NCBI GenBank assembly: GCA_016235225.1
Contig: JACRLS010000092.1
Span: 1-7,715, forward strand
DNA: 7,715 bases
Direction: 5' to 3'
Source: Nitrospirota bacterium
GTDB taxonomy: Bacteria > Nitrospirota > Nitrospiria > Nitrospirales > Nitrospiraceae
Under the pieces are notes generated by a model. It ran no database searches. It was given only the letters and a program-made list of their open reading frames with translations, and was not told the DNA's origin. Below, in pieces: positions 1 to 6,228 of this stretch; positions within the stretch are counted from its first letter, which is position 1; each line of letters begins with the position of its first letter. The position numbers and the translations under genes are program-made.

Positions 1-1
1 G

Positions 2-43
2 AAGGTCGCCGGGGCTCTTCAGGCTAGTCTCGAAATTATCTAG
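2..43 (+). CDS. flgI: 3' end of flagellar P-ring protein FlgI (partial)
   Basis: Reading from base 2 gives KVAGALQASLEII and then a TAG stop at 41-43. This resembles the conserved FlgI C-terminus, which in enterics ends in a similar AKLEII-type tail after an 'AGxL' turn. FlgI is secreted to the periplasm and builds the P ring around the flagellar rod in the peptidoglycan layer. The position directly upstream of flgJ is the usual flgI-flgJ order. Only 13 residues are visible, so the call rests on tail similarity recalled from the family plus context. The rest of the gene lies outside the window. Confidence 0.6.
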   Translation, partial: KVAGALQASLEII

Positions 44-108
44 GCATACAAAGTCTCCTGCTTATAAACCATTGTTAAAGTATCAATTAAATCAAATTGG
101 CTGAAGCC
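44..108 (+). other. AT-rich stretch upstream of flgJ
   Basis: Between the flgI stop and the first duplicated flgJ start the sequence becomes clearly AT-rich (especially 61-100) inside an otherwise GC-rich window. This could hold a promoter or be a remnant of an inserted element. I looked for sigma-70, sigma-54 (GG-N10-GC) and sigma-28 patterns and found no convincing match. TTGTTA at 73-78 has no good -10 box at 16-18 bp, so no promoter is called. Confidence 0.3.
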
Positions 109-201
109 ATGGACCTCAACTCTCTGGGACAGATCCCACGATGAAACGCTGAACGATGAAGGCTGAAGGAAGTAATGGACCTCAATTCGCTTGGACAGAT
201 C
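99..201 (+). repeat. Duplicated flgJ start with heptamer spacer
   Basis: Two copies of the same stretch lie here, at 99-135 and 161-201. Each has GGCTGAAG, a short variable gap, then ATG and the first nine flgJ codons. The ATGs at 109 and 175 are 66 bp apart and in the same frame. The coding parts (27 bp) differ at three bases, all third codon positions. The first copy runs as MDLNSLGQIPR and stops at TGA 142-144. It has no clear Shine-Dalgarno. The second has AAGGAAG at 165-171 and starts the real gene. The bases between the copies (141-168) are 7-bp words such as GCTGAAC and GATGAAG, the same family seen again at 6297-6331. Confidence 0.8.
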
Positions 202-576
202 GCAACCTATAATAAGGAGCAGATCTCCAATATCCTGGGGAATCGGCTGATTGCGGGTTCCAAGGAGATCGCTCAGCAGTCTCCGGAGGAGATCCGCAAG
301 GCCGCCAATGAGTTCGAAAGCTTTTTTCTCCCGTATTTACTGAAGGTTATGAGGCAAACGGTCCCCACGGGGCTGATCGACAATAAGATGGGGCACCTCT
401 TTGACTCCTTTTACGACCAGGAAATCGGCCTCCGGGGGGCCCAAGCCGGGGGCATCGGGCTGTCGGAACTCATGGTAAGGGCCTATACCCAGAACCAGGG
501 TGATGGAACAAAAATTAATCTCACAACCCTCTCAAGTTCTCAGGAGTCCCTGCCGAAACAGGGATCACGTGGATGA
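175..576 (+). CDS. flgJ: Flagellar rod-binding protein FlgJ, N-terminal-domain-only form
   Basis: This 133-residue protein matches the FlgJ rod-binding domain, which acts in the periplasm as a scaffold or cap for rod assembly. The domain covers about residues 42-104, with the hallmark AANEFESFFLPYLLKVM segment (43-59), the SFYDQE motif (78-83) and the GGIGLSELM turn (92-100). The C-terminal muramidase domain of the enteric protein (about 310 residues in total) is absent. This is common outside the gamma- and beta-proteobacteria, where a separate enzyme opens the peptidoglycan. The tail after residue 105 is polar and probably disordered. The start at 175 is chosen because AAGGAAG sits four bases before it. 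The in-frame ATG at 109 leads only to an 11-residue reading frame. flgM follows after a 70-bp gap. Confidence 0.9.
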   Translation: MDLNSLGQIATYNKEQISNILGNRLIAGSKEIAQQSPEEIRKAANEFESFFLPYLLKVMRQTVPTGLIDNKMGHLFDSFYDQEIGLRGAQAGGIGLSELMVRAYTQNQGDGTKINLTTLSSSQESLPKQGSRG

Positions 577-646
577 GTAGGCAGGGCCTAGGATGGGCCA
601 ACGCCACGGAGACAAGGCATAGGAAGGCCTAACGAGAGGAGAGGGT

Positions 647-949
647 ATGCAGATATCAGGACATGGTCGGTCAGAGGATTTGGCGAGATTGTTGTTGGGC
701 GTGCAGGAGCAGGATCGCCCGTCACCGTCGTCATCGTCCGAAGCCGGCCAGAAACAGGACCAGGTGCAGATTTCCGAGCAGGCGAAGGAGATCCAGCGGA
801 TCACCCAGCTTGCCAAGGAACCTGACAACGACCGTGCCGCGCGCGTGGAGCGCATCCGGCAGGCCGTGCAGGACGGCACCTACCGCCTAGACGCCACGCG
901 TACGGCGGATGCGATCGTTCGGCACGCGCTGACAGACGCCGTTCTCTAG
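647..949 (+). CDS. flgM: Anti-sigma-28 factor FlgM
   Basis: The 100-residue protein has the FlgM pattern. A short, disordered, Ser/Gln-rich N-terminal part (about 20-40) is followed by DQVQISEQAKEI (38-49). The conserved sigma-binding C-terminal half then reads VERIRQAVQDGTYRLDA (67-83) and ends in an ADAIVRHAL helix (87-95). FlgM binds sigma-28 (FliA) in the cytoplasm. It is exported through the finished hook-basal body, which releases sigma-28 for late genes. A strong purine-rich ribosome site, AGAGGAGAGG at 635-644, fixes the start. The gene sits between flgJ and flgN, the usual place. A sigma-28 promoter lies later in the window before csrA, a plausible target of this checkpoint. Length is normal for the family. 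Confidence 0.9.
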   Translation: MQISGHGRSEDLARLLLGVQEQDRPSPSSSSEAGQKQDQVQISEQAKEIQRITQLAKEPDNDRAARVERIRQAVQDGTYRLDATRTADAIVRHALTDAVL

Positions 950-951
950 AT

Positions 952-1005
952 CTTCCCGGTCTCGCTTCGTCGAGTCGGCGGGAAGTCGAACGGTGCGTCA
1001 CGCAC
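952..1005 (+). other. Two potential RNA hairpins between flgM and flgN
   Basis: The 93-bp flgM-flgN gap can fold twice. CTTCCCG (952-958) pairs with CGGGAAG (979-985), and inside it CTCG (961-964) pairs with CGAG (971-974) around a six-base loop. Next to it GTGCG (993-997) pairs with CGCAC (1001-1005) around three bases. No T-tract follows either, so these are not intrinsic terminators. They could affect mRNA stability or be chance in GC-rich DNA. Confidence 0.35.
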
Positions 1006-1042
1006 GCCGGAACGACTTCTGCCGATTCAATGGAGAGAGGCT

Positions 1043-1552
1043 ATGCCACAGACCGAGTCCCTCGTTTCTGATCTCATCGAAACCCTGGACCAGGAACAAT
1101 TGCGCCTGGATGCCCTGCGCCATCTGTTGACGCACGAGCAGGAGGCGGTCCGTCGCTGGTCGCTGGACGATCTCTCTGCCGTCACGACGACCAAGATGGG
1201 CCTGCTGGAAGACCTGCACACCTTGGAACGGCGCCGCGCCGACCTGGTAGCCCAACTCGGGACCGCCTGGAACCAATCGCCGGACACACTGACCCTGAAT
1301 GAGATTGCCGCCAGAGTCCCGCCGGCTCAGGCAGCGCCCCTGCTGCAACGTCGCACGGAGATTCGTCACAAGGTTCAGGACGCCCTCGTCACGCAGGACG
1401 TCACCCAGATGGTGGTCGCGCACGCCATGGACCTCTGCGACGAAATGATGCGGTTGGCCAATCAGGTTCCTGGAACCGGCCCTCTGTACTCCGATGCGGG
1501 TCTGGTCACGGCCGGGAGCGAGTCTCGGACTTGGGTCAACCGGAAGGGGTGA
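1043..1552 (+). CDS. flgN: Flagellar export chaperone FlgN
   Basis: A 169-residue, mostly helical, acidic and Leu/Gln-rich protein fits the FlgN family. These are cytoplasmic chaperones that bind the C-termini of the hook-filament junction proteins FlgK and FlgL and deliver them to the flagellar export gate. The N-terminal helix (about 1-35, with ETLDQEQLRLDALRHLL) and the long helical region 52-70 (GLLEDLHTLERRRADLVAQL) are typical. The polar tail after about 145 is less so. FlgN proteins have weak sequence conservation, so position counts heavily: it lies directly before flgK, with the stop three bases from the flgK start, and after flgM. GGAGAGAGG at 1032-1040 is the ribosome site. Translational coupling to flgK is likely. 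Confidence 0.8.
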   Translation: MPQTESLVSDLIETLDQEQLRLDALRHLLTHEQEAVRRWSLDDLSAVTTTKMGLLEDLHTLERRRADLVAQLGTAWNQSPDTLTLNEIAARVPPAQAAPLLQRRTEIRHKVQDALVTQDVTQMVVAHAMDLCDEMMRLANQVPGTGPLYSDAGLVTAGSESRTWVNRKG

Positions 1553-1555
1553 GGC

Positions 1556-2805
1556 ATGGGCGTCGGACTCTTTTCACTCTTCAGCATTGCCCGCACGGCC
1601 TTCTTTGCCAATCAGCGGTCGCTGGCCGTGACCGGGCAAAACCTAGCCAATGTGAACACGCCGGGGTATTCCCGGCAGCAGGTCGTGCTGTCCGAAACGC
1701 TCGCCCAGAGCGACACGCCCGGCCAGATCGGTACCGGCGTGCAGGTCGATCAAATCAGGCGGGTCGTCGACAGTCTCATCGAGACGCAGCTCAATGTCTC
1801 GAACGGCGCCCTGGGTCGCCTGGATGTCTACTCCAGGGGGCTCGGAGCGTTGCAGGGGCTCTTCGGCGACTCCCAGGATCGCGGGATCTGGACCGGCAAG
1901 TTTCGCAGTCCATCACGGACGCCAACAGCCTGATCGTAAAGATCGCCGATCTGAACGTGAAGATCGTATCCGCGGAAGTCGGCGGACGCGACAATGCGAA
2001 CGATCTGCGCGACCAGCGTCAACGCCTCTTGAACGACCTCTCGACCCAGCTCGACGTCACCTATCTGGAAGATTCCACCGGACAGGTCACCGTGTTCGCC
2101 GGGAAGGGCTTGGTGCTGGCGTCGAAGGGTGATTACAAACAACTCGTCGGCGTGGCGAACGCCGGAAACGGCGGCTTTCTGGACGTCCGATACGATCCGG
2201 GCAACGGCGTCACGCCCTTCACGATCAATTCGGTCATCTCCCAAGGGAAGCTGAAGGGATTTCTGGATCTGCGGGACACCGCGATTCCCGGACTGATTAC
2301 CTCGCTCGATACGCTGACATCGTCGCTGGTCAGCCAGGTCAACACGGTCCATGCGGCGGGCTATGGGTCGGACGGCACGACGGGGAGAAACTTCTTCACG
2401 GCGGCAGGGACGACCGCCTCGTCGATCTCAGTGGCCATCAGCGATCCCCGGTACGTGGCGGCGTCGAGCAGCTTGGAAGGCCTCCCCGGAAACAACGCGC
2501 AGGCGCTGGCGCTCGGCGCCTTGCAGAATACGGCCATCACCGCCCTCGGGTCGATCACGATGGGGGAATACTATGGGCGGACCGCCTCCAATCTGGGCGT
2601 GACCACGCAGGGGACTCAGCGGGATTTGCAGGCCCAGGAGACCATCCAAGAGCAGCTCGATCAGCAGCGAGGGTCGGTGTCCGGTGTCTCGATCGACGAG
2701 GAGTTGATCAATCTGCTGAAGCACCAGCGGGCCTTCGATGCGTCGGCCCGCATGATCACCGCGACCGATGAGATGCTCCAGACGCTCCTGAACCTCACGA
2801 GGTAA
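1556..2805 (+). pseudogene. flgK: Hook-associated protein 1 FlgK, broken by an internal deletion and frameshift
   Basis: FlgK is the first hook-filament junction protein. The N-terminal D0/D1 part is intact from ATG 1556 (ANVNTPGYSRQQVV, about residues 35-48) to FGDSQDRGI near 1888. That frame then stops at TGA 1931-1933 after 125 codons. The rest of FlgK continues in the -1 frame from about 1888 (LDRQVSQSITDANSLIVKIADLN) to TAA 2803-2805. It includes DLRDQR, the QVNTVHAAGY segment and the classic C-terminal motif SIDEELINLLKHQRAFDASARMI. Set against E. coli FlgK from memory, roughly 45 residues of the D1 helical region are missing between the halves. This is therefore a deletion of some 130-140 bp, not a one-base slip. 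Reading and codon use are otherwise clean, so either the loss is recent or the assembly is wrong here. Ribosome site AAGGGG at 1544-1549. Confidence 0.85.
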
Positions 2806-2812
2806 TCGTCGT

Positions 2813-5233
2813 ATGAGAGTCTCGGAATCCCAGATCTTTGCCGCCAGCCTCGCCAATCTGCAGCGAGGCCGGCTGAGGCTGTTCGAGATTCAGAAGCAGA
2901 TTTCGTCGGGAAAGACGGTCTCGGAGCCGTCGGACGATCCGTCGGCCTTCGGAGAGATCGTCGCCGGCAAGTCCCGCCTCGGCATCGCGGAGCAACGGCT
3001 CCGGAACATCCAGTTCGCCACAACCCGGCTCGATCGCGCCGACAGCACATTGGACTCCGTGTCGAACATCGTGACGCGCGTCAAAGAGCTGGCCGTGGAT
3101 CTCCGGAATGACGTGCATGACGCCTCGGGGCGGGCCATCGGCGCCAAAGAGGTTCGGCAACTCACTCTGGAAATCCAGCAACTCGCCAATACCTCTGTGA
3201 GCGGCCACGCCCTGTTCACCGGGACCAGCACGCACGGACGGGCGACCGGCAACGCGATCAATATCGGGACCGGCGATGCGCTCACGATCACTGCCGGCAG
3301 CAACGATACCCTGGCGCTCACCGTCGACGGCACGGCGGCCACGGTGACTGTCACGGCGGGGAGCTATACGAACGGCAATACGCTGGCCGCGCAACTCCAG
3401 ACGGACATCAATGCGAATGCCACACTGTCAGCGGCAAGCCGTGCCGTGGACGTCACGTTTGAAAACAATCAGCTGGTGATCGCGTCCAGAGGGAATGGGA
3501 GCACCTCATCCATCAATGTCACGGGCGGCACCGGGCGTACCGTGTTGGGCTTCAACGGCGGCAGTACCACCACCGGGGATGAGCCGTTCAGACTGTTTGC
3601 CAGAACGGCGACCGACTCGCGCAATTCGGGTGGCGCCCAAATTACCACCGGACAGGTCACCGACAAGGGCGCCGTGACGTTGGACGATTATGTGATCCGG
3701 TTCAGCTCAGCCACTGCCTATGACGTGTACAACATCTCGGCGCCCGTCGGCGTGACCGCGGCGAACACGAACACCGGTGCCGGCGTCCGGGGCGATGCGG
3801 GCGTGGCGGATCCCAGCCGCGCGACGCTGGACAACTATCAGGTCCGGTTCGACAATCTCTTCACCGTCAACAGCGCGAACAATGCCCTGCGCATCAATCC
3901 TGGGTCCGGCGCCACCACCATCTCATGGACCGCGGGCAAGGATACCGGCAGCCAGTTAGCAACCGAGCTGGAGACGCGGCTGGACGCCGCCGGCGGGGGC
4001 AACACCTACACCGTCAGTTATAACTCGGCCACGGCCAAGTTCACGAGCCTCAACGATACCGGCAACTCCTCGGCGCTGACCCTTTCCTTCGACGACGCCT
4101 TGACGACCTCGGAGGATCTCCTGGGGTTCAATGCGACGGCCTCCTCGGTTGCGGTCGGCAGTTCGACGGTCGGAAACGACACTGCCACATCCGCGGGCGC
4201 GACCCTGATGACCAATGTGTATAACTCGACGGTGGGGACGAACATCTTCAACGTCACCTCGTCGAACAATACGATCTACCGCGGCGGCAGCGCGGTCACC
4301 CTTCGCACCGGCAGCTATACCGGCTCCCAGATGGCCACAGAAATTCAGCGAGCTCTCGGAACGGGCTATACGGTCGCCTATAACACGGCCTCGACCAGGC
4401 CGGCCCGGTCGTTCCAGATCACCAACTCCACCGGCGGCGCCGTCACCTTCAACTGGTCGAACAGCGGGGCGACCGCGGGCACGCTGCTGGGATTTGAGGC
4501 GACCGATTCGACGGTGGCCAGCGCCTCATCCGATACGAGCGATTTCGACGCCGGCAACACGACCTACGTGTCCGGGAGCAACATCGATTTCGACGGACTC
4601 CGGTCGGCCGTTGCCGACGGGGCGAGCGGGGGGCCGAGGACAGGCGACACGTTCGCGGTCTCGCTCGGCGGGACCGCCGTCCTGACCAACCAGGCCTATG
4701 CGACCGGCAGCGCCATCACGATCAAGGGGTTACAAGTAACCATCAGCAACAACAGCGGCGCGCCGGCTGCCTCCGACATGTTCCGGGTGCTGACCGGGAT
4801 CCAGTACCAAGGCAACGACAAGACCCAGAATGTGGAGGTCGCCGACAATCAGACCGTCAAAATGAATCTTCCGGGCAATACGGTCTTTTCCGGCTCGACC
4901 GTCGATGTCTTCGCGGTCTTCAAGAATCTCACGGCGGCGCTCAGCGGGAACTACGGCGGGGGGATCGACCAGGGGTTGGCCGACGTCGACAATACGATTA
5001 CGCAGGTGTCCGGGGCACGGGGCGAAGTCGGATCATTGAGCAACCGGCTGGACAGCACCAAGCAGAATCTGGACGCGGCCAAGGAGCTGATCACGCGGGT
5101 GCTGTCCGAAAACGAGGACGCCGACCTGGTGAAGGTGGCCTCCCAACTGGCGGAACGGCAGTTGGCGCTTCAGGTGGCCTCCCAGGCCTTGAGCCGGGTG
5201 TTCGAGTCGACGCTCCTGAATTTCTTGAAGTAG
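2813..5233 (+). CDS. flgL: Hook-associated protein 3 FlgL, enlarged by a repeat-bearing insert
   Basis: FlgL is the second junction protein between hook and flagellin filament, exported by the flagellar type III system. The N-terminal flagellin-like helices cover about 1-145 (QKQISSGKTVSEPSDDPSAF at 27-46, then ALFTGTSTHGRA at 133-144). The C-terminal helices cover about 715-806 (GEVGSLSNRLDSTKQNL, then the LAERQLALQVASQ segment). Residues 655-697 resemble the FlgL stretch before the C-terminal helices (IQYQGNDKTQNVEV, then PGNTVFSG). At 806 residues it is far longer than typical FlgL (about 300). The excess is a Thr/Ser/Gly/Asn-rich, beta-type middle region at about 150-650 holding three related units, probably a surface-exposed outer domain. 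Weak ribosome site GAGGT at 2799-2803 overlaps the end of flgK, so coupling is likely. A flagellin is less likely, given the motifs and position after flgK. Confidence 0.88.
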   Translation: MRVSESQIFAASLANLQRGRLRLFEIQKQISSGKTVSEPSDDPSAFGEIVAGKSRLGIAEQRLRNIQFATTRLDRADSTLDSVSNIVTRVKELAVDLRNDVHDASGRAIGAKEVRQLTLEIQQLANTSVSGHALFTGTSTHGRATGNAINIGTGDALTITAGSNDTLALTVDGTAATVTVTAGSYTNGNTLAAQLQTDINANATLSAASRAVDVTFENNQLVIASRGNGSTSSINVTGGTGRTVLGFNGGSTTTGDEPFRLFARTATDSRNSGGAQITTGQVTDKGAVTLDDYVIRFSSATAYDVYNISAPVGVTAANTNTGAGVRGDAGVADPSRATLDNYQVRFDNLFTVNSANNALRINPGSGATTISWTAGKDTGSQLATELETRLDAAGGGNTYTVSYNSATAKFTSLNDTGNSSALTLSFDDALTTSEDLLGFNATASSVAVGSSTVGNDTATSAGATLMTNVYNSTVGTNIFNVTSSNNTIYRGGSAVTLRTGSYTGSQMATEIQRALGTGYTVAYNTASTRPARSFQITNSTGGAVTFNWSNSGATAGTLLGFEATDSTVASASSDTSDFDAGNTTYVSGSNIDFDGLRSAVADGASGGPRTGDTFAVSLGGTAVLTNQAYATGSAITIKGLQVTISNNSGAPAASDMFRVLTGIQYQGNDKTQNVEVADNQTVKMNLPGNTVFSGSTVDVFAVFKNLTAALSGNYGGGIDQGLADVDNTITQVSGARGEVGSLSNRLDSTKQNLDAAKELITRVLSENEDADLVKVASQLAERQLALQVASQALSRVFESTLLNFLK
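3278..4495 (+). repeat. Three diverged ~90-residue repeats in the FlgL middle region
   Basis: The units lie at 3278-3553 (residues 156-247), 3845-4129 (345-439) and 4232-4495 (474-561). Each begins with a beta strand of the form FxVxSxNNxL, followed by a G-S/D-Y/T-x-G-S/N-x-L/M-A-x-x-L/I helix start (GSYTNGNTLAAQL, GKDTGSQLATEL, GSYTGSQMATEI). A V-x-Y/F-x-x-A/N strand follows. Each unit closes with LLGF or VLGF, then a Ser/Thr/Ala spacer. A further short echo, LDDYVIRF (290-297) and LDNYQVRF (339-346), flanks the first spacer. The pattern resembles the inserted hypervariable modules of flagellins. DNA identity between units is low, so the duplications look old. Confidence 0.75.
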
Positions 5234-5243
5234 GAACAAACAA

Positions 5244-5386
5244 GGGCGATAGGTCGAAAACACTAGGCGAGGGGCGATAGGTGATCGGCGATGGGTGGGG
5301 ACAAGGATATCCGCTATTCTTGCCTATAGCCTCGTGCCCATTGCCTATGGCCTTGGACCGTTGGCCTATAGCCCATCGCCAGCGTC
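5244..5386. repeat. Inverted, 7-bp-phased repeat mosaic between flgL and csrA
   Basis: The left half (5246-5301) runs in 7-bp words without slipping: GCGATAG at 5246 and 5274, GCGAGGG at 5267, GCGATGG at 5288. The right half (5324-5386) runs in the reverse-complement sense, also at 7-bp steps: CTATAGC at 5324 and 5366, CTATGGC at 5345, CCATCGC at 5373. The two halves can therefore pair, for example GGCGATGGG 5287-5295 with CCCATCGCC 5372-5380, around a centre holding the palindrome GGATATCC (5305-5312). Together with the short flank 5387-5401 it fills the gap before the csrA promoter. There is no gene and no T-tract terminator. Short reading frames across it use repeat words and look non-coding. 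Confidence 0.8.
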
Positions 5387-5401
5387 ATGGCTCCGCACCG
5401 C

Positions 5402-5428
5402 TCAAGGTTGCCGCAAGGATGCCGATAA
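5402..5428 (+). promoter_or_regulatory. Sigma-28 (FliA) promoter for csrA-fliW
   Basis: TCAAGGTT (5402-5409), exactly 11 bases, then GCCGATAA (5421-5428). The -10 element equals the enteric sigma-28 consensus GCCGATAA at all eight positions. The -35 element matches TAAAGTTT at six of eight. Spacing is the canonical 11. It sits 61 bp before the csrA start and just after the repeat mosaic. Transcription would begin near 5434-5437. This would put csrA and fliW under the FlgM-sigma-28 checkpoint. The match is read directly; activity is inferred. Confidence 0.85.
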
Positions 5429-5438
5429 GGGGACTACA

Positions 5439-5457
5439 GACGGCATCGGAGGCCGTT
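5439..5457 (+). promoter_or_regulatory. Candidate CsrA-binding hairpin in the csrA leader
   Basis: GACGGC (5439-5444) can pair with GCCGTT (5452-5457, one G-U pair), leaving the seven-base loop ATCGGAG. A GGA in a short hairpin loop is the known CsrA recognition pattern. Two more GGA triplets lie nearby at 5431-5433 and 5470-5472. The last is in AAGGA, a possible but distant ribosome site for csrA. Autorepression of csrA through leader GGA sites is established in E. coli. Here it is inferred from the sequence. Confidence 0.5.
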
Positions 5458-5489
5458 GGTTGAGGCCAAGGATTTAGGCGAACGACGTT

Positions 5490-5729
5490 ATGCTGGTCCT
5501 GACACGGAAGTTGGGCGAAGGGATTACCATCGGATCGGATGTCCGGGTGGTGGTCCTCGAGATAAAGGGTGGACAGGTTCGCCTCGGCATTGAGGCGCCG
5601 CAAGCCATCCAGGTACATCGGGACGAGATCTACGCCAAGATTCAGGAGGAGAACCGCAAGGCAGCCTCCACCGGCACGATCCCGATCCAGGCGTTCTCGA
5701 CGTTCGTCAAGAAGCTCAATCGGCCTTAA
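5490..5729 (+). CDS. csrA: Carbon storage / flagellin translation regulator CsrA
   Basis: This 79-residue protein is a clear CsrA, a dimeric RNA-binding protein that blocks or stabilises mRNAs by binding GGA motifs. It begins MLVLTRKLGEGITIG, then GGQVRLGIEAP (27-37) and VHRDEIY (42-48). The residues known to contact RNA in E. coli, L4, R6, V42 and R44, are all present at the same numbers. The C-terminus extends about 18 residues past the 61-residue E. coli form, as in species where FliW binds CsrA. It is transcribed behind a sigma-28 promoter (5402-5428) and followed 16 bp later by fliW, which supports the FliW-CsrA-flagellin control loop. The ribosome site is weak: AGGCG lies nine bases before ATG and AAGGA about 17 bases before. 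Confidence 0.96.
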   Translation: MLVLTRKLGEGITIGSDVRVVVLEIKGGQVRLGIEAPQAIQVHRDEIYAKIQEENRKAASTGTIPIQAFSTFVKKLNRP

Positions 5730-5745
5730 CCATGAGGCAACGGTC

Positions 5746-6228
5746 ATGAAAGTGCAGACCAGTCGTTTCGGTGAGATCGACTGCCGGCCGGAGGCGGTGC
5801 TCACCTTTCCGAACGGCATCATCGGCTTTCCCAACGCCAAGCGATTCGTCATTCTCGATCACGACCGCGAAGCTCCGATCAAATGGCTGCAGTCCGTCGA
5901 TAAGGGGCACTTGGCCTTTGTCGTGATGGATCCGACACTGTTCAAGTCCGATTACCAGGTCCAGATCACCCCGGATGCGGTCGGCGAACTGGCCTATCGC
6001 GAGCAAGACGATCTGGCGCTCATGGTCATCCTGACCATCCCGTCGTCCGATCCTGCGACGATCACCGCCAACCTCCGTGGTCCGGTCATCGTGAACAGCC
6101 GGACGCGGCTCGCCAAGCAACTAGTCCTCAACGAAGAACTCCCGACCCGCCACCATCTCTTTCCTGAACAAGCCCGACAGGCCGCCGTGGTGGACTCATC
6201 CGAGCCGGTGAGCGCCGGCGGGCGATAG
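5746..6228 (+). CDS. fliW: Flagellar assembly factor FliW
   Basis: The 160-residue protein carries FliW hallmarks: FPNGIIGFP (21-29), IKWLQS (45-50), VVMDP (59-63) and ANLRGPVIVN (108-117), then KQLVL (124-128). FliW binds flagellin in the cytoplasm. When flagellin is exported, free FliW binds CsrA and relieves repression of flagellin mRNA. The start at 5746 is preferred because GAGG at 5734-5737 gives an eight-base spacing and the family motif begins near the N-terminus. The frame is open upstream to 5569 but that part overlaps csrA. The last ~20 residues are low-complexity. The stop lies inside GGGCGATAGG (6220-6229), the same word found twice in the flgL-csrA repeat. This suggests the C-terminus was trimmed or extended by a repeat. 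Confidence 0.95.
   Translation: MKVQTSRFGEIDCRPEAVLTFPNGIIGFPNAKRFVILDHDREAPIKWLQSVDKGHLAFVVMDPTLFKSDYQVQITPDAVGELAYREQDDLALMVILTIPSSDPATITANLRGPVIVNSRTRLAKQLVLNEELPTRHHLFPEQARQAAVVDSSEPVSAGGR

Noticed and set aside
1021..1028. GCCGATTC before flgN as a sigma-28 -10 element
   Set aside because: The bases 11 bp upstream (1002-1009) do not resemble TAAAGTTT, and the -10 has mismatches. It also overlaps the ribosome-site region of flgN.
1531..1890. Extended 424-codon reading frame starting at 1531 in the second flgK frame
   Set aside because: The first ~119 codons are Arg-rich out-of-frame translation of flgN and the flgK N-terminus. Only the part after about 1888 is FlgK-like.
1886..1933. Programmed ribosomal frameshift joining the flgK halves
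   Set aside because: No slippery heptamer or downstream structure is evident, and about 45 residues are missing at the junction. A frameshift alone cannot explain that.
2795..3394. Long minus-strand reading frame opposite flgL (199 codons), and similar ones opposite flgN and flgK
   Set aside because: GC-rich codon-position shadows of confident genes, with no recognisable family or ribosome site.
5281..5477. Two small plus-strand reading frames between flgL and csrA
   Set aside because: They run across repeat words and the sigma-28 promoter, have no ribosome site and look like no family.
5569..5745. N-terminal extension of fliW
   Set aside because: It is Arg/Ser-rich out-of-frame translation of csrA. 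ATG 5746 has a ribosome site and starts the family homology.
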